A stretch of DNA of 7,070 nt from Bifidobacterium breve (GCA_945871625.1 CAMBWL010000044.1:1-7070); one strand, 5' to 3'; shown: positions 1-6,915, counted from the stretch's first letter. Notes: generated from the letters alone by a model not told the origin. Translations and numbers: made by a program.

Positions 1-1059
1 GCCTACGTTGCGGCACAGCGAGCCGGTGTTTTAGAAGGTCCAAAACATGTCGAGGCGATCGCCGATATTTTGCGTGATGTGCGACCAATGAAGGCCGCCT
101 TTGAACGTAACTACGTGAAAAATATTGACGCCGACAACGTGATGGGAAAAATCTCAAAGCGAAAAATGCTTGAAACGATTCGCGAAGATATCCATCGCTT
201 CAAAGATGAAAAGAAGTGCGAACGATTGGTGATGATCTGGTGTGCCTCAACCGAAATTTATCTCGAGGTTGGTCCACAACACCAAGACATCGAGAGTTTC
301 GAGAAAGCCATTGACGCGAATGATCCGATGATCGCCCCTTCAATGTTGTACGCCTACGCAGCAATTCTTGAAGGTGTGCCATTTGCCAATGGCGCACCCA
401 ACTTGTGCGTTGACACCCCAGTTCTGCGCCAGTTGGCAACCGAGCGTGGCGTGGCGATCAGCGGCAAAGATTTTAAGACTGGTCAGACACTGATTAAAAC
501 AGTGTTGGCGCCGATGCTCAAAGCACGAATGCTGGGCCTCGCTGGCTGGTATTCGACAAACATTCTCGGCAATCGTGATGGCGAAGTTCTGGACGATCCT
601 GAAAACTTCAAAACAAAAGAAGAATCAAAGTTGGGTGTGCTTGAGCACATTTTGCAGCCAGAAAAACATCCTGAGCTTTATGGCAATGTGTTTCATAAAG
701 TGCGAATCAATTACTACCCACCCCGCGGTGACAATAAAGAAGGTTGGGACAACATCGACATTTTCGGCTGGCTCGGTTATCCGATGCAAATCAAAGTCGA
801 CTTCTTGTGTCGCGACAGCATTCTCGCCGCTCCCTTGGCGCTCGATTTGGTTTTGTTTTCTGATCTTGCCCAGCGCGCCAAGTTGGGTGGCATCCAAGAA
901 TGGCTGTCGTTCTACTACAAGAGTCCGCAAGTTGCGCCAGGTTTATATCCTGAGCATGATTTGTTCATTCAACTTTCCAAGTTGAAGAACACATTGCGCT
1001 GGATGATGGGTGAAGATCAAATCACCCACCTTGGGCGCGAATACTACGACGAGGTCTGA
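1..1059 (+). CDS. ino1: myo-inositol-1-phosphate synthase, 5'-truncated by window edge
   Basis: Cytosolic NAD-dependent isomerase converting D-glucose 6-phosphate to 1D-myo-inositol 3-phosphate, the entry step to inositol compounds. The frame is open from base 1, giving 352 visible residues and a TGA at 1057-1059. An internal TTG at 70 is not the start, because coding sequence continues upstream of it. The N-terminal Rossmann part with the glycine-rich NAD loop lies off the left edge, perhaps 70-100 residues by comparison with bacterial homologues. Visible family blocks, numbered from base 1, are NGAPNLCVDTP (130-140), SGKDFKTGQTLIKT (154-167), WYSTNILGNRDGEVL (183-197), FKTKEESK (203-210), YYPPRGDNKEGWDN (228-241) and DSILAAPLALDLV (272-284). 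The lysines in FKTKEESK fall where yeast Ino1 has its proposed catalytic pair; this is my alignment by eye. The sequence resembles the eukaryote-like/Bacteroides-type branch, not the short mycobacterial Ino1. It converges on ilvD, so no operon partner is visible. Confidence 0.93.
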   Translation, partial: AYVAAQRAGVLEGPKHVEAIADILRDVRPMKAAFERNYVKNIDADNVMGKISKRKMLETIREDIHRFKDEKKCERLVMIWCASTEIYLEVGPQHQDIESFEKAIDANDPMIAPSMLYAYAAILEGVPFANGAPNLCVDTPVLRQLATERGVAISGKDFKTGQTLIKTVLAPMLKARMLGLAGWYSTNILGNRDGEVLDDPENFKTKEESKLGVLEHILQPEKHPELYGNVFHKVRINYYPPRGDNKEGWDNIDIFGWLGYPMQIKVDFLCRDSILAAPLALDLVLFSDLAQRAKLGGIQEWLSFYYKSPQVAPGLYPEHDLFIQLSKLKNTLRWMMGEDQITHLGREYYDEV

Positions 1060-1070
1060 TCACCGAGCCA

Positions 1071-1091
1071 AGCAACGTGGCGATCGTTGTT
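1071..1091. terminator. weak hairpin between convergent genes, possible bidirectional terminator
   Basis: The 38-base gap between the inositol synthase stop and the ilvD stop holds an inverted repeat. AGCAACG (1071-1077) pairs with CGTTGTT (1085-1091) over a 7-base loop, with one G-T wobble. Neither strand has a T run after the stem, so it is not a canonical intrinsic terminator. It is listed because of its position between two convergent genes and may be chance. Confidence 0.22.
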
Positions 1092-1097
1092 GAGTAG

Positions 1098-2810
1098 TTA
1101 TTCGATGATGTTGGTGATTGCGCCGCGGTCGGCGCCTTGCGCGAGTTTGGCATATTTCGCCAACACACCACTCGTATAACGAGGCGGGTTCGGCTTCCAA
1201 CCTTTTTTTCGTTTCGCCAATTCGGCGTCTGATACGAGCAGATCAAGTTTCAGCGAAGGTACATCAATCAAAATTTTGTCGCCGTCATTGATGAACGCGA
1301 TTGGTCCTCCGTCTGTGGCTTCTGGTGCGACATGGCCGATGCAAAAACCCCAGGTGCCACCGCTAAATCGACCGTCGGTTATCAACGCACAGTCACTGCC
1401 GCGACCAACGCCTTTCATCGCACCAGTGATTGCCAACATCTCACGCATCCCAGGTCCACCTTTTGGGCCTTCGTAGCGAATCACGAGCACGGTGCCGGGT
1501 TTTATATCCCCCGAGATGATTGCCGCCATTGCGCCATCTTCGCCGTCGAATACTCGGGCCGGTCCTTCAAAATGCATCTGCTCTGCTGAAAGACCTGCGA
1601 CTTTAACGACCGCACCATTTGGTGCGAGCGAACCACGCAAAATATTCAATCCGCCTTCGGCATGAATTGCATTTGACAACGGGTGAATCACTTCGCCATC
1701 TGGTGCCGGCGGGTTCAACTCTGCCAAATTTTCAGCCATCGTCTTGCCGGTCACTGTCAGCACATCACCATGCAATAAACCAGCATCAAGTAAATGTTTC
1801 ATCACAACCGGCACGCCGCCAACACGATCAATGTCGGTCATGTGATATTTGCCGCCAGGTTTCGTGTCGGCAATGTGCGGCACCTTGGCCGCAATGCGAT
1901 TGAAGTCGTCCAGTGACAACGGCACGCCAGCCTCGTTGGCGATTGCCAATAAGTGCAACACCGCGTTCGTGCTGCCGCCGAGTGCATTAACAATCGCGAT
2001 CGCATTTTCAAATGCTTTCTTCGTCATGATGTCGCGTGGATAAATACCGAGACGCAGCAAATTTACGACGGCTGCACCGGCGCGCTGCGCATCGTCATCG
2101 CGTCGCGAATCAACTGCTGGTGGCGAAGCGCTGCCTGGCAAACTCATGCCAAGTGCCTCGGCGATGCTCGACATCGTGTTGGCCGTGAACATTCCGCCGC
2201 AGGCTCCCTCGCCCGGGCAGGCTTCGCGTTCGATTTCTTCAAGTTCTTGCTGCGACATTTTTCCTGCCGCACAAGCGCCGATCGCTTCGAACACGGTGGT
2301 GATGTCGATGTTCTTGCCGTTGTGCACGCCGGGCAAAGTTGATCCGTTATAAACGAAAACACTCGGCAGATTCAGTCGAGCCGCGGCCATCAACATCGCC
2401 GGAATGCTCTTGTCACAACCAGCCAACCCGACGAAGCCGTCAAAGCGTTCGGCATGCATCACGGTTTCAACACTGTCGCAAATCACTTCACGACTAACTA
2501 ATGAAGCACGCATGCCTTCATGGCCCATGCTGATGCCGTCGCTCACCGTGATCGTGCCAAACTCGAGTGCGACACCGCCTGCTTCGCGCACGCCAATTTT
2601 GGCACGTGCGGCAAGTCGCTTAAGCGAGATATTGCACGGCGTTACTTCGTTCCACGACGATGCGATTGCGACTTGTGGCTTTACCCAGTCGTCATCACCA
2701 AGACCAACCGCGCGCAACATCGCCCGCGACGCCGCTTTTTGATTGCCATCAGTTACATCGCGACTGCGCGGTTTTACATTTACCGGTGTGCCGTTGTCGC
2801 GAACTGCCAT
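1098..2810 (-). CDS. ilvD: dihydroxy-acid dehydratase (IlvD)
   Basis: Iron-sulfur dehydratase of branched-chain amino acid synthesis. It converts 2,3-dihydroxyisovalerate and 2,3-dihydroxy-3-methylvalerate to the 2-keto acids leading to valine/leucine/pantothenate and isoleucine. The 570-residue length is normal for the full-length family. Three cysteines sit where the cluster ligands are expected: C59 in TPCN, C132 in AGCDKS and C204 in GEGACGGMFTAN. This pattern suits the [2Fe-2S] type known in Mycobacterium. K134 after C132 is the position of the carbamylated Mg-binding lysine, and D91 lies in the SDG motif. The C-terminal signature TDGRFSGGTWGFCIGH covers 478-493. The start is ATG at 2810, with no Shine-Dalgarno-like purine run before it. 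The iron permease stop codon ends 3 bases upstream, so translation is probably coupled. The related 6-phosphogluconate dehydratase (Edd) is less likely given the cysteine spacing and length. No other ilv gene is in the window. Confidence 0.96.
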   Translation of the reverse strand: MAVRDNGTPVNVKPRSRDVTDGNQKAASRAMLRAVGLGDDDWVKPQVAIASSWNEVTPCNISLKRLAARAKIGVREAGGVALEFGTITVSDGISMGHEGMRASLVSREVICDSVETVMHAERFDGFVGLAGCDKSIPAMLMAAARLNLPSVFVYNGSTLPGVHNGKNIDITTVFEAIGACAAGKMSQQELEEIEREACPGEGACGGMFTANTMSSIAEALGMSLPGSASPPAVDSRRDDDAQRAGAAVVNLLRLGIYPRDIMTKKAFENAIAIVNALGGSTNAVLHLLAIANEAGVPLSLDDFNRIAAKVPHIADTKPGGKYHMTDIDRVGGVPVVMKHLLDAGLLHGDVLTVTGKTMAENLAELNPPAPDGEVIHPLSNAIHAEGGLNILRGSLAPNGAVVKVAGLSAEQMHFEGPARVFDGEDGAMAAIISGDIKPGTVLVIRYEGPKGGPGMREMLAITGAMKGVGRGSDCALITDGRFSGGTWGFCIGHVAPEATDGGPIAFINDGDKILIDVPSLKLDLLVSDAELAKRKKGWKPNPPRYTSGVLAKYAKLAQGADRGAITNIIE

Positions 2811-2813
2811 AGA

Positions 2814-3632
2814 TTAAGAGGCTAGTTGTTTATTTGCTTTCGAACTCTTTAGATATATCGCAAGCACTGGTATTAGGTAGACAAAGTATGTGATCACTCG
2901 AATTCTCTCTGGGTTCGCATGCCAGCCAAACAAGCCCTTCATAAAGTCATAAAAGGTTCCACCTTTTGCCCAGATACCACTCTCAATCATCCAAGCCGAC
3001 TCGATTAGATAACCACTCTCTAGCCCGAGTAGTTCGCGAAATTCGTGCACTGTTTTGCCTGCTAAACCTGCGGCGAACATCAACAGCAGAACTGCTGTGA
3101 CGTTAAAAAATGTCTTGAGATTCACCCGGCTACCGGCCTTGAACACAAAGAAGCCGATGCCAATTGCGACGACCAAACCAATTACTCCACCGATTACCAC
3201 TGACGATCCTGCTGCAGTTTCAGTTTTTGCGCTGAGCAAAAACAGCGCGGTTTCTAATCCTTCGCGTGCAACTGCGACAAATGCGATCGTCACCAGAGCA
3301 GTCTTCGATGATGATTCAACTTTGTTGCGCAGATCGGCGCTCATGTTTCGGGCGTTGGCGCGCATCCAGAAAATCATTTGTGTCAATACAATCGTTGCCG
3401 CAAGTGCCAGCGTGCCTTCAACTGCATATTCAACATTGCCGTTCAAGCCATCGACGAGAACATAAAAAGCAATCCCGAGGATAAGACACGCGCCTATTGC
3501 AACAATTGTGCCGAGCCAGACTGATTTGTTCTCATCGCGACGGTTTGTTTTGGCGAGATACGTCAACAAAATCGAAATCACGAGAGACGCCTCAAGACCC
3601 TCGCGCAAAGTAATCAAAAAACTTGAACCCAT
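2814..3632 (-). CDS. efeU: FTR1/EfeU-family high-affinity iron permease
   Basis: Integral membrane iron permease of the oxidase-dependent iron transporter family (yeast Ftr1p, E. coli EfeU). The 272 residues match bacterial EfeU length. Both hallmark REGLE motifs are present, at 10-14 in the first membrane helix and at 123-127 in the fourth; their glutamates are the proposed iron ligands. I count seven hydrophobic segments, near 4-26, 39-61, 69-90, 112-135, 145-165, 174-194 and 246-262. The family-typical FWMRANARNM follows the third. The start is ATG at 3632, with a weak purine stretch (AGAGAG) about 7 bases upstream. The usual partners, EfeO/EfeB or a ferroxidase/cupredoxin, do not flank it; instead ilvD begins 3 bases after its stop. 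A palindrome resembling a DtxR/IdeR box lies 29 bases before the start and suggests repression in iron-replete cells. Its base composition is lower in GC than the genes on either side. Confidence 0.92.
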   Translation of the reverse strand: MGSSFLITLREGLEASLVISILLTYLAKTNRRDENKSVWLGTIVAIGACLILGIAFYVLVDGLNGNVEYAVEGTLALAATIVLTQMIFWMRANARNMSADLRNKVESSSKTALVTIAFVAVAREGLETALFLLSAKTETAAGSSVVIGGVIGLVVAIGIGFFVFKAGSRVNLKTFFNVTAVLLLMFAAGLAGKTVHEFRELLGLESGYLIESAWMIESGIWAKGGTFYDFMKGLFGWHANPERIRVITYFVYLIPVLAIYLKSSKANKQLAS

Positions 3633-3661
3633 CAGTGATCTCTCTGTTCTTTTTAAACCAA

Positions 3662-3693
3662 TATGTTAGGCATACCTAACATACGCTAGGTTA
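3662..3693 (-). promoter_or_regulatory. candidate DtxR/IdeR-type metal-responsive operator upstream of the iron permease
   Basis: A perfect inverted repeat, TATGTTAGG (3662-3670) and CCTAACATA (3675-3683), is separated by CATA. Its core TTAGG-N4-CCTAA has the spacing of the first 14 positions of the DtxR/IdeR consensus TTAGGTTAGSCTAACCTAA. A third half-site, TAGGTTA (3687-3693), follows directly and equals consensus positions 2-8. On the minus strand both arms contain TANNNT hexamers (TATGTT 3683-3678 and TAACAT 3668-3663) that could serve as -10 elements, so a bound repressor would cover the promoter. I cannot fix the -35 or the transcription start. The match to other metal regulators of the family (MntR/SirR-like) is also reasonable, so the metal is inferred from the downstream iron permease. 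Confidence 0.68.
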
Positions 3694-3727
3694 TCCCGAC
3701 AGCGTTTATGAATTGACGATTTTACGA

Positions 3728-5170
3728 CTATTTTTTGCGCTTTGACTGCAAGATAGTCGTCACAGCTTTGCCGTCAGCCTTGCCTTTTGATGACTTCATA
3801 ATCGCCCCGACCAAAGCCCCAAGTGCCTTTTCTTCGCCGTCACAATATTTCTGCCAAGCGCCTGGTTCGGCAGCAATCGCCGCATCCACCATCGCTTCGA
3901 GTGCTCCAGTGTCTAACGCCTCGAACCCGCGCTTGGCGGCCATCGCTACAACATCTCCACCACCGGCTTCGATCAAATCGGTAAGCAATGTTTTGGCCTG
4001 AGTAGATGTAACTTTTGCATCTCGTTCAAGAATCGTAAGTGCTGCCAAATCCTTCGCCGGCACTTTTGGCGCCGCACCTTGATCGGCAAACGCCTGTTGC
4101 ACGTATATGACCGAGCGCCGCGGATCGCCACCGTTGCCGACAACTTGACGAACATAATCATCCTGTCCGCGCTCGACGACGACAAATGCCGACTCACCGT
4201 CTTTGTCGATACCACAAAGTTCGGCTAATTCATTGCGTCGTGCCGCCGGCAAAACCGGCAGCGCTGCGCGAACTTGATCAACCCAAGATTGCTCGGGCAC
4301 TAGCGGCACCAAGTCTGGCTCTAAGAAATATCTGTAGTCGTCGGCGTCTTCTTTGGTGCGCAAAGTTTCGGTGCGACCAGATGCGTCATCCCAGTGACGA
4401 GTTTCTTGACGCACGGTGCCTCCACCTTCAATCAGGTCAACTTGACGCCGCGCTTCATAGTCGATTGCGCGGCCCACAGATCGAATTGAGTTGACATTTT
4501 TGATTTCGCATCGAGTGCCGAACGGTGTGCCAGGCTTATGCACCGAGACGTTGACATCACAACGCATCGAGCCTTCCTCCATTTTCGCATCGCTTGCGCC
4601 AACGACCAATAAAATTGCTCGCAACTCGGCCACATATTGTCGGGCTTGTTCAGAAGTTCGAATATCAGGGCGCGAAACAATTTCGACCAACGGCACCCCG
4701 GCGCGATTGAAATCAATCAACGAATAATCGCTGCCGTGAATTCGGCCCGAGGTACCACCGAAGTGCGTCGACTTGCCGGTGTCCTCTTCAAGGTGAGCGC
4801 GTTCGATGCCGATGCGCACCTCGCCAGGCAACATTAAGAACCCGTCAATATTTAGCGGATGGTCGTATTGCGTGATTTGATAAGCCTTGGGCAAATCTGG
4901 ATAAAAATAATTCTTGCGGTGAAAAGTGCAAGGTTGAACTTTGCAATTCAACGCCAAGCCGATTCGCATTGCAAGTTCTACGGCATGTTTGTTGAGAACT
5001 GGCAAAGCACCCGGCAACCCAAGCGTTACTGGGTCAATGTTTGTGTTCGGTTCGTCGCCGAATCGATTTGCGCTCGCGCTGAACATTTTTGTCTTGGTGG
5101 CTAATTCGACGTGCACTTCGAGACCGACGACAAGTTGCCAACCGTTCGGCAATACCGCGTTGTCGCTCAT
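3728..5170 (-). CDS. gatB: Asp-tRNA(Asn)/Glu-tRNA(Gln) amidotransferase subunit B
   Basis: Kinase and tRNA-binding subunit of GatCAB. It activates the carboxylate of Glu-tRNA(Gln) or Asp-tRNA(Asn) with ATP, then uses ammonia channelled from GatA to make the amide. The 480 residues match the family. Visible blocks are GLEVHVELATKTKMFS (16-31) at the start of the catalytic cradle, HRKNYFYPDLPKAYQ (84-98), HLEEDTGK (126-133), the GatB signature LIDFNRAGVPLVEIV (151-165), KMEEGSMRCDVNVSV (196-210), EIKNVNSIRSVGRAI (222-236) and DYRYFLEPDL (278-287). From about 325 to the end is the helical/YqeY-like tail that contacts the tRNA elbow; it closes with the usual LVGAIMKSSKGKADGK (453-468). The ATG at 5170 overlaps the gatA stop as ATGA, so translation is coupled. 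It is the last gene of the gat operon; I see no clear terminator in the 95 bases before the permease. Confidence 0.97.
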   Translation of the reverse strand: MSDNAVLPNGWQLVVGLEVHVELATKTKMFSASANRFGDEPNTNIDPVTLGLPGALPVLNKHAVELAMRIGLALNCKVQPCTFHRKNYFYPDLPKAYQITQYDHPLNIDGFLMLPGEVRIGIERAHLEEDTGKSTHFGGTSGRIHGSDYSLIDFNRAGVPLVEIVSRPDIRTSEQARQYVAELRAILLVVGASDAKMEEGSMRCDVNVSVHKPGTPFGTRCEIKNVNSIRSVGRAIDYEARRQVDLIEGGGTVRQETRHWDDASGRTETLRTKEDADDYRYFLEPDLVPLVPEQSWVDQVRAALPVLPAARRNELAELCGIDKDGESAFVVVERGQDDYVRQVVGNGGDPRRSVIYVQQAFADQGAAPKVPAKDLAALTILERDAKVTSTQAKTLLTDLIEAGGGDVVAMAAKRGFEALDTGALEAMVDAAIAAEPGAWQKYCDGEEKALGALVGAIMKSSKGKADGKAVTTILQSKRKK

Positions 5171-6585
5171 GATGCACGCTCGAGTTCTGCTGCAACTTTG
5201 AACATCGCCTGCTCACCCATTGTCGTTGCCAACACTTGAATACCCACGGGCATCGAATCGGCACCGACACCAAACGGCACGCTCATTGCGGGGTGCCCCG
5301 CCAAATTGGTCGGAATCGTGAACACATCGCACAAATACATCGCCAATGGGTTGTCTGTCTTTGAGCCGAACTTGAATGCCGTAGACGGTGAGGTCGGCGT
5401 CAAAATCGTGTCGACGTCTTTATAAGCGCGCGCGAAATCGTCCGAAATAAGTCGACGAACTTTCAGCGCCTTGCCGTAATATGCGTCGAAATAACCTGCC
5501 GACAACGCATAGGTGCCAAGCATGATGCGTCGTTTGACTTCTTCACCAAAGCCCGCTTCGCGAGTTGCCGCATACATTGCGTTGAGATCTGCAGCTTCGA
5601 CACGGTTTCCGTAGCGCACGCCGTCATAGCGCGCAAGATTGCTGCTTGCCTCGGCAGGTGCGATCAAATAATAAGCAGTCAGGCAATATTGCAGTGACGG
5701 CAGTTTTACATCGACGATTGTTGCACCAGCTTTGCGCAACGCGTCGAACGCGGCTTCAAGTCGAGCGAGAACGTCGGGCTCGCAACCTTCAGGTAAATCA
5801 GTGACGCGACCAATTCGCATTCCCTTGACGCCATGTTCGAGCACCGATACCAGCGAAGTCGCAGCCTGCGGAATTGAAGTTGAATCCATCGGGTCGTGAC
5901 CCGAGATGACTTCAAGCAAAGTTGCGGCGTCACGCACATCGCTTGTGAACGGGCCGATCTGATCGAGGCTGCTGGCAAACGCAACAAGGCCGTAGCGCGA
6001 AACGGTGCCGTATGTCGGCTTGACACCAACGACGCCACAAAGCGCAGCGGGTTGACGAATACTTCCGCCGGTGTCGCTACCCAAAGATGCCGCGGCAAAA
6101 CCGGCGCTGACTGCGGCTGCACTACCACCACTCGACCCGCCGGGCACGCGCGAAATATCGAGCGGGTTTTTCGTCGGACCAAACGCCGAGTTCTCGGTGC
6201 TCGAACCCATTGCGAACTCGTCAAGATTCGTTTTACCGACGACTACCGCACCGGCTTGACGCAGTTTTGTCACGACTGTTGCGTCATACGGCGGTTTCCA
6301 ACCTTGCAATATTTTTGAGGAGCATGTCGTTTCAATTCCGCGCGTGCACATGTTGTCTTTGAGTGCAATCGGTACACCAGCCAAGGCACCAACTTTTTTA
6401 CCAGCCTTGACATCGGCGTCAATCTTCGTCGCAGTTTCGCGCGCCTGATCCGCAGTCACCAAATTAAAGGCATGAATCTCACTTTCGCGCGCTTGGATGC
6501 GACCAAGATGTTCTTCAAGCACGGCGGTTGCAGTGAGCGAACCGTCCGTTACGCCAGCAACAATCTCAACAAGTTTTTGCATCAC
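5167..6585 (-). CDS. gatA: Asp-tRNA(Asn)/Glu-tRNA(Gln) amidotransferase subunit A
   Basis: Glutaminase subunit of GatCAB, an amidase-signature enzyme that releases ammonia from glutamine for transfer in GatB. All three members of the Ser-cisSer-Lys triad are in place: K76 in PIALKDN, S151 in PGGSSGGS and S175 in SDTGGSIRQPA. All three are shifted by exactly three from the Staphylococcus aureus residues K79, S154 and S178 as I remember them. The 472-residue length is typical and the C-terminal PVGIQVLA block (about 451-458) is present. The start is uncertain by one codon. GTG (6585) immediately follows the gatC stop and is itself followed by ATG (6582), so the junction reads TAG-GTG-ATG. Either start gives tight coupling to gatC. 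The 3' end overlaps the gatB ATG by 4 bases. Other amidases (acylamidase, indoleacetamide hydrolase) share the signature, but the gatC-gatB context settles the identity. Confidence 0.97.
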   Translation of the reverse strand: MMQKLVEIVAGVTDGSLTATAVLEEHLGRIQARESEIHAFNLVTADQARETATKIDADVKAGKKVGALAGVPIALKDNMCTRGIETTCSSKILQGWKPPYDATVVTKLRQAGAVVVGKTNLDEFAMGSSTENSAFGPTKNPLDISRVPGGSSGGSAAAVSAGFAAASLGSDTGGSIRQPAALCGVVGVKPTYGTVSRYGLVAFASSLDQIGPFTSDVRDAATLLEVISGHDPMDSTSIPQAATSLVSVLEHGVKGMRIGRVTDLPEGCEPDVLARLEAAFDALRKAGATIVDVKLPSLQYCLTAYYLIAPAEASSNLARYDGVRYGNRVEAADLNAMYAATREAGFGEEVKRRIMLGTYALSAGYFDAYYGKALKVRRLISDDFARAYKDVDTILTPTSPSTAFKFGSKTDNPLAMYLCDVFTIPTNLAGHPAMSVPFGVGADSMPVGIQVLATTMGEQAMFKVAAELERAS

Positions 6586-6888
6586 CTAAACATCAAATCC
6601 GATTGTCGGTGGCACGCGAAAACGACCGCTCTCGGCTGCAGGGGCCTGATCCAATACTTCTTGGCGATCAAGAGAAGTCATCTCGACGTCTTCGCGCATC
6701 ACATTTTTTAGTGGATACGGTTGCGTCATCGGCTCGACAGCCGAAAGATCAAGCGCATCGATATCGCGAAAATGTTCGAGCATGCCGGCCAACTGCGAAG
6801 TCATTTTCTCTGCTTGGTCTGGCGAGAGGCTCAACCTCGCAAGTCGTGAAACTTTGACTACTGTTTCTTTCGAAATTTGCTCTGGCAC
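6586..6888 (-). CDS. gatC: Asp-tRNA(Asn)/Glu-tRNA(Gln) amidotransferase subunit C
   Basis: Small scaffold subunit that wraps the GatA-GatB interface and stabilises GatA. The 100 residues are the normal size. Family features are the N-terminal helix with VSRLARLSLS (13-22), the QLAGMLEHFRDIDALD stretch (32-47), the linker VEPMTQPYPL (51-60) and NVMREDV (62-68) leading to an extended tail that ends RVPPTIGF. The start is GTG at 6888. The frame upstream has only nine sense codons and no alternative start before an in-frame TAG, so GTG is the only good choice. No Shine-Dalgarno sequence precedes it; instead a TAGAAT box ends 8 bases before the G, which fits a leaderless message. It is the first gene of gatC-gatA-gatB. 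Confidence 0.95.
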   Translation of the reverse strand: MPEQISKETVVKVSRLARLSLSPDQAEKMTSQLAGMLEHFRDIDALDLSAVEPMTQPYPLKNVMREDVEMTSLDRQEVLDQAPAAESGRFRVPPTIGFDV

Positions 6889-6895
6889 AGCGCTA

Positions 6896-6901
6896 ATTCT
6901 A
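6896..6901 (-). promoter_or_regulatory. candidate -10 element for a leaderless gatCAB transcript
   Basis: On the minus strand TAGAAT (6901-6896) matches the TANNNT -10 pattern common in actinobacteria. Seven bases separate it from the gatC GTG, so a start of transcription at the GTG itself would be ideally placed. The missing Shine-Dalgarno sequence agrees with this. No convincing -35 is seen; TGTGTC lies 17 bases upstream of the box and is a poor match. A TANNNT hexamer arises often by chance, and gatC could instead be read through from the gene 27 bases upstream. Confidence 0.45.
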
Positions 6902-6915
6902 TTAGCCGAGCCACT

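Noticed and set aside
70..72. TTG at 70 as the start of the inositol synthase
   Set aside because: The frame is open and protein-like upstream to base 1, and the NAD-binding N-terminus would be lacking, so the gene continues off the left edge.
575..985. Open frame of 136 codons on the plus strand inside the inositol synthase gene
   Set aside because: It lies in another frame of a clearly conserved enzyme; its translation is rich in Cys, Ser and Thr with no domain pattern.
1022..1246. Small minus-strand frame spanning the convergent gap and the end of ilvD
   Set aside because: It overlaps both real genes in other frames, and its translation shows no recognisable feature.
1098..2810. 6-phosphogluconate dehydratase (Edd) or sugar-acid dehydratase in place of IlvD
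   Set aside because: The three-cysteine pattern, the CPGEGACGGMFTAN block and the 570-residue length fit IlvD; no sugar-acid pathway gene is nearby.
3055..3465. Open frame of 136 codons antisense to the iron permease
   Set aside because: It is antisense to a conserved membrane protein, and its Thr/Ala/Pro-rich translation is what the complement of hydrophobic codons produces.
3662..3683. The palindrome read as an intrinsic terminator for gatB
   Set aside because: The stem is AT-rich and is not followed by a T run on the minus strand; position and sequence fit an operator much better.
5706..6224. Open frame of 172 codons in an alternative minus-strand frame of gatA
   Set aside because: The Arg/Ser/Ala-rich translation is a frame shadow of a GC-rich gene; gatA is intact across the same bases.
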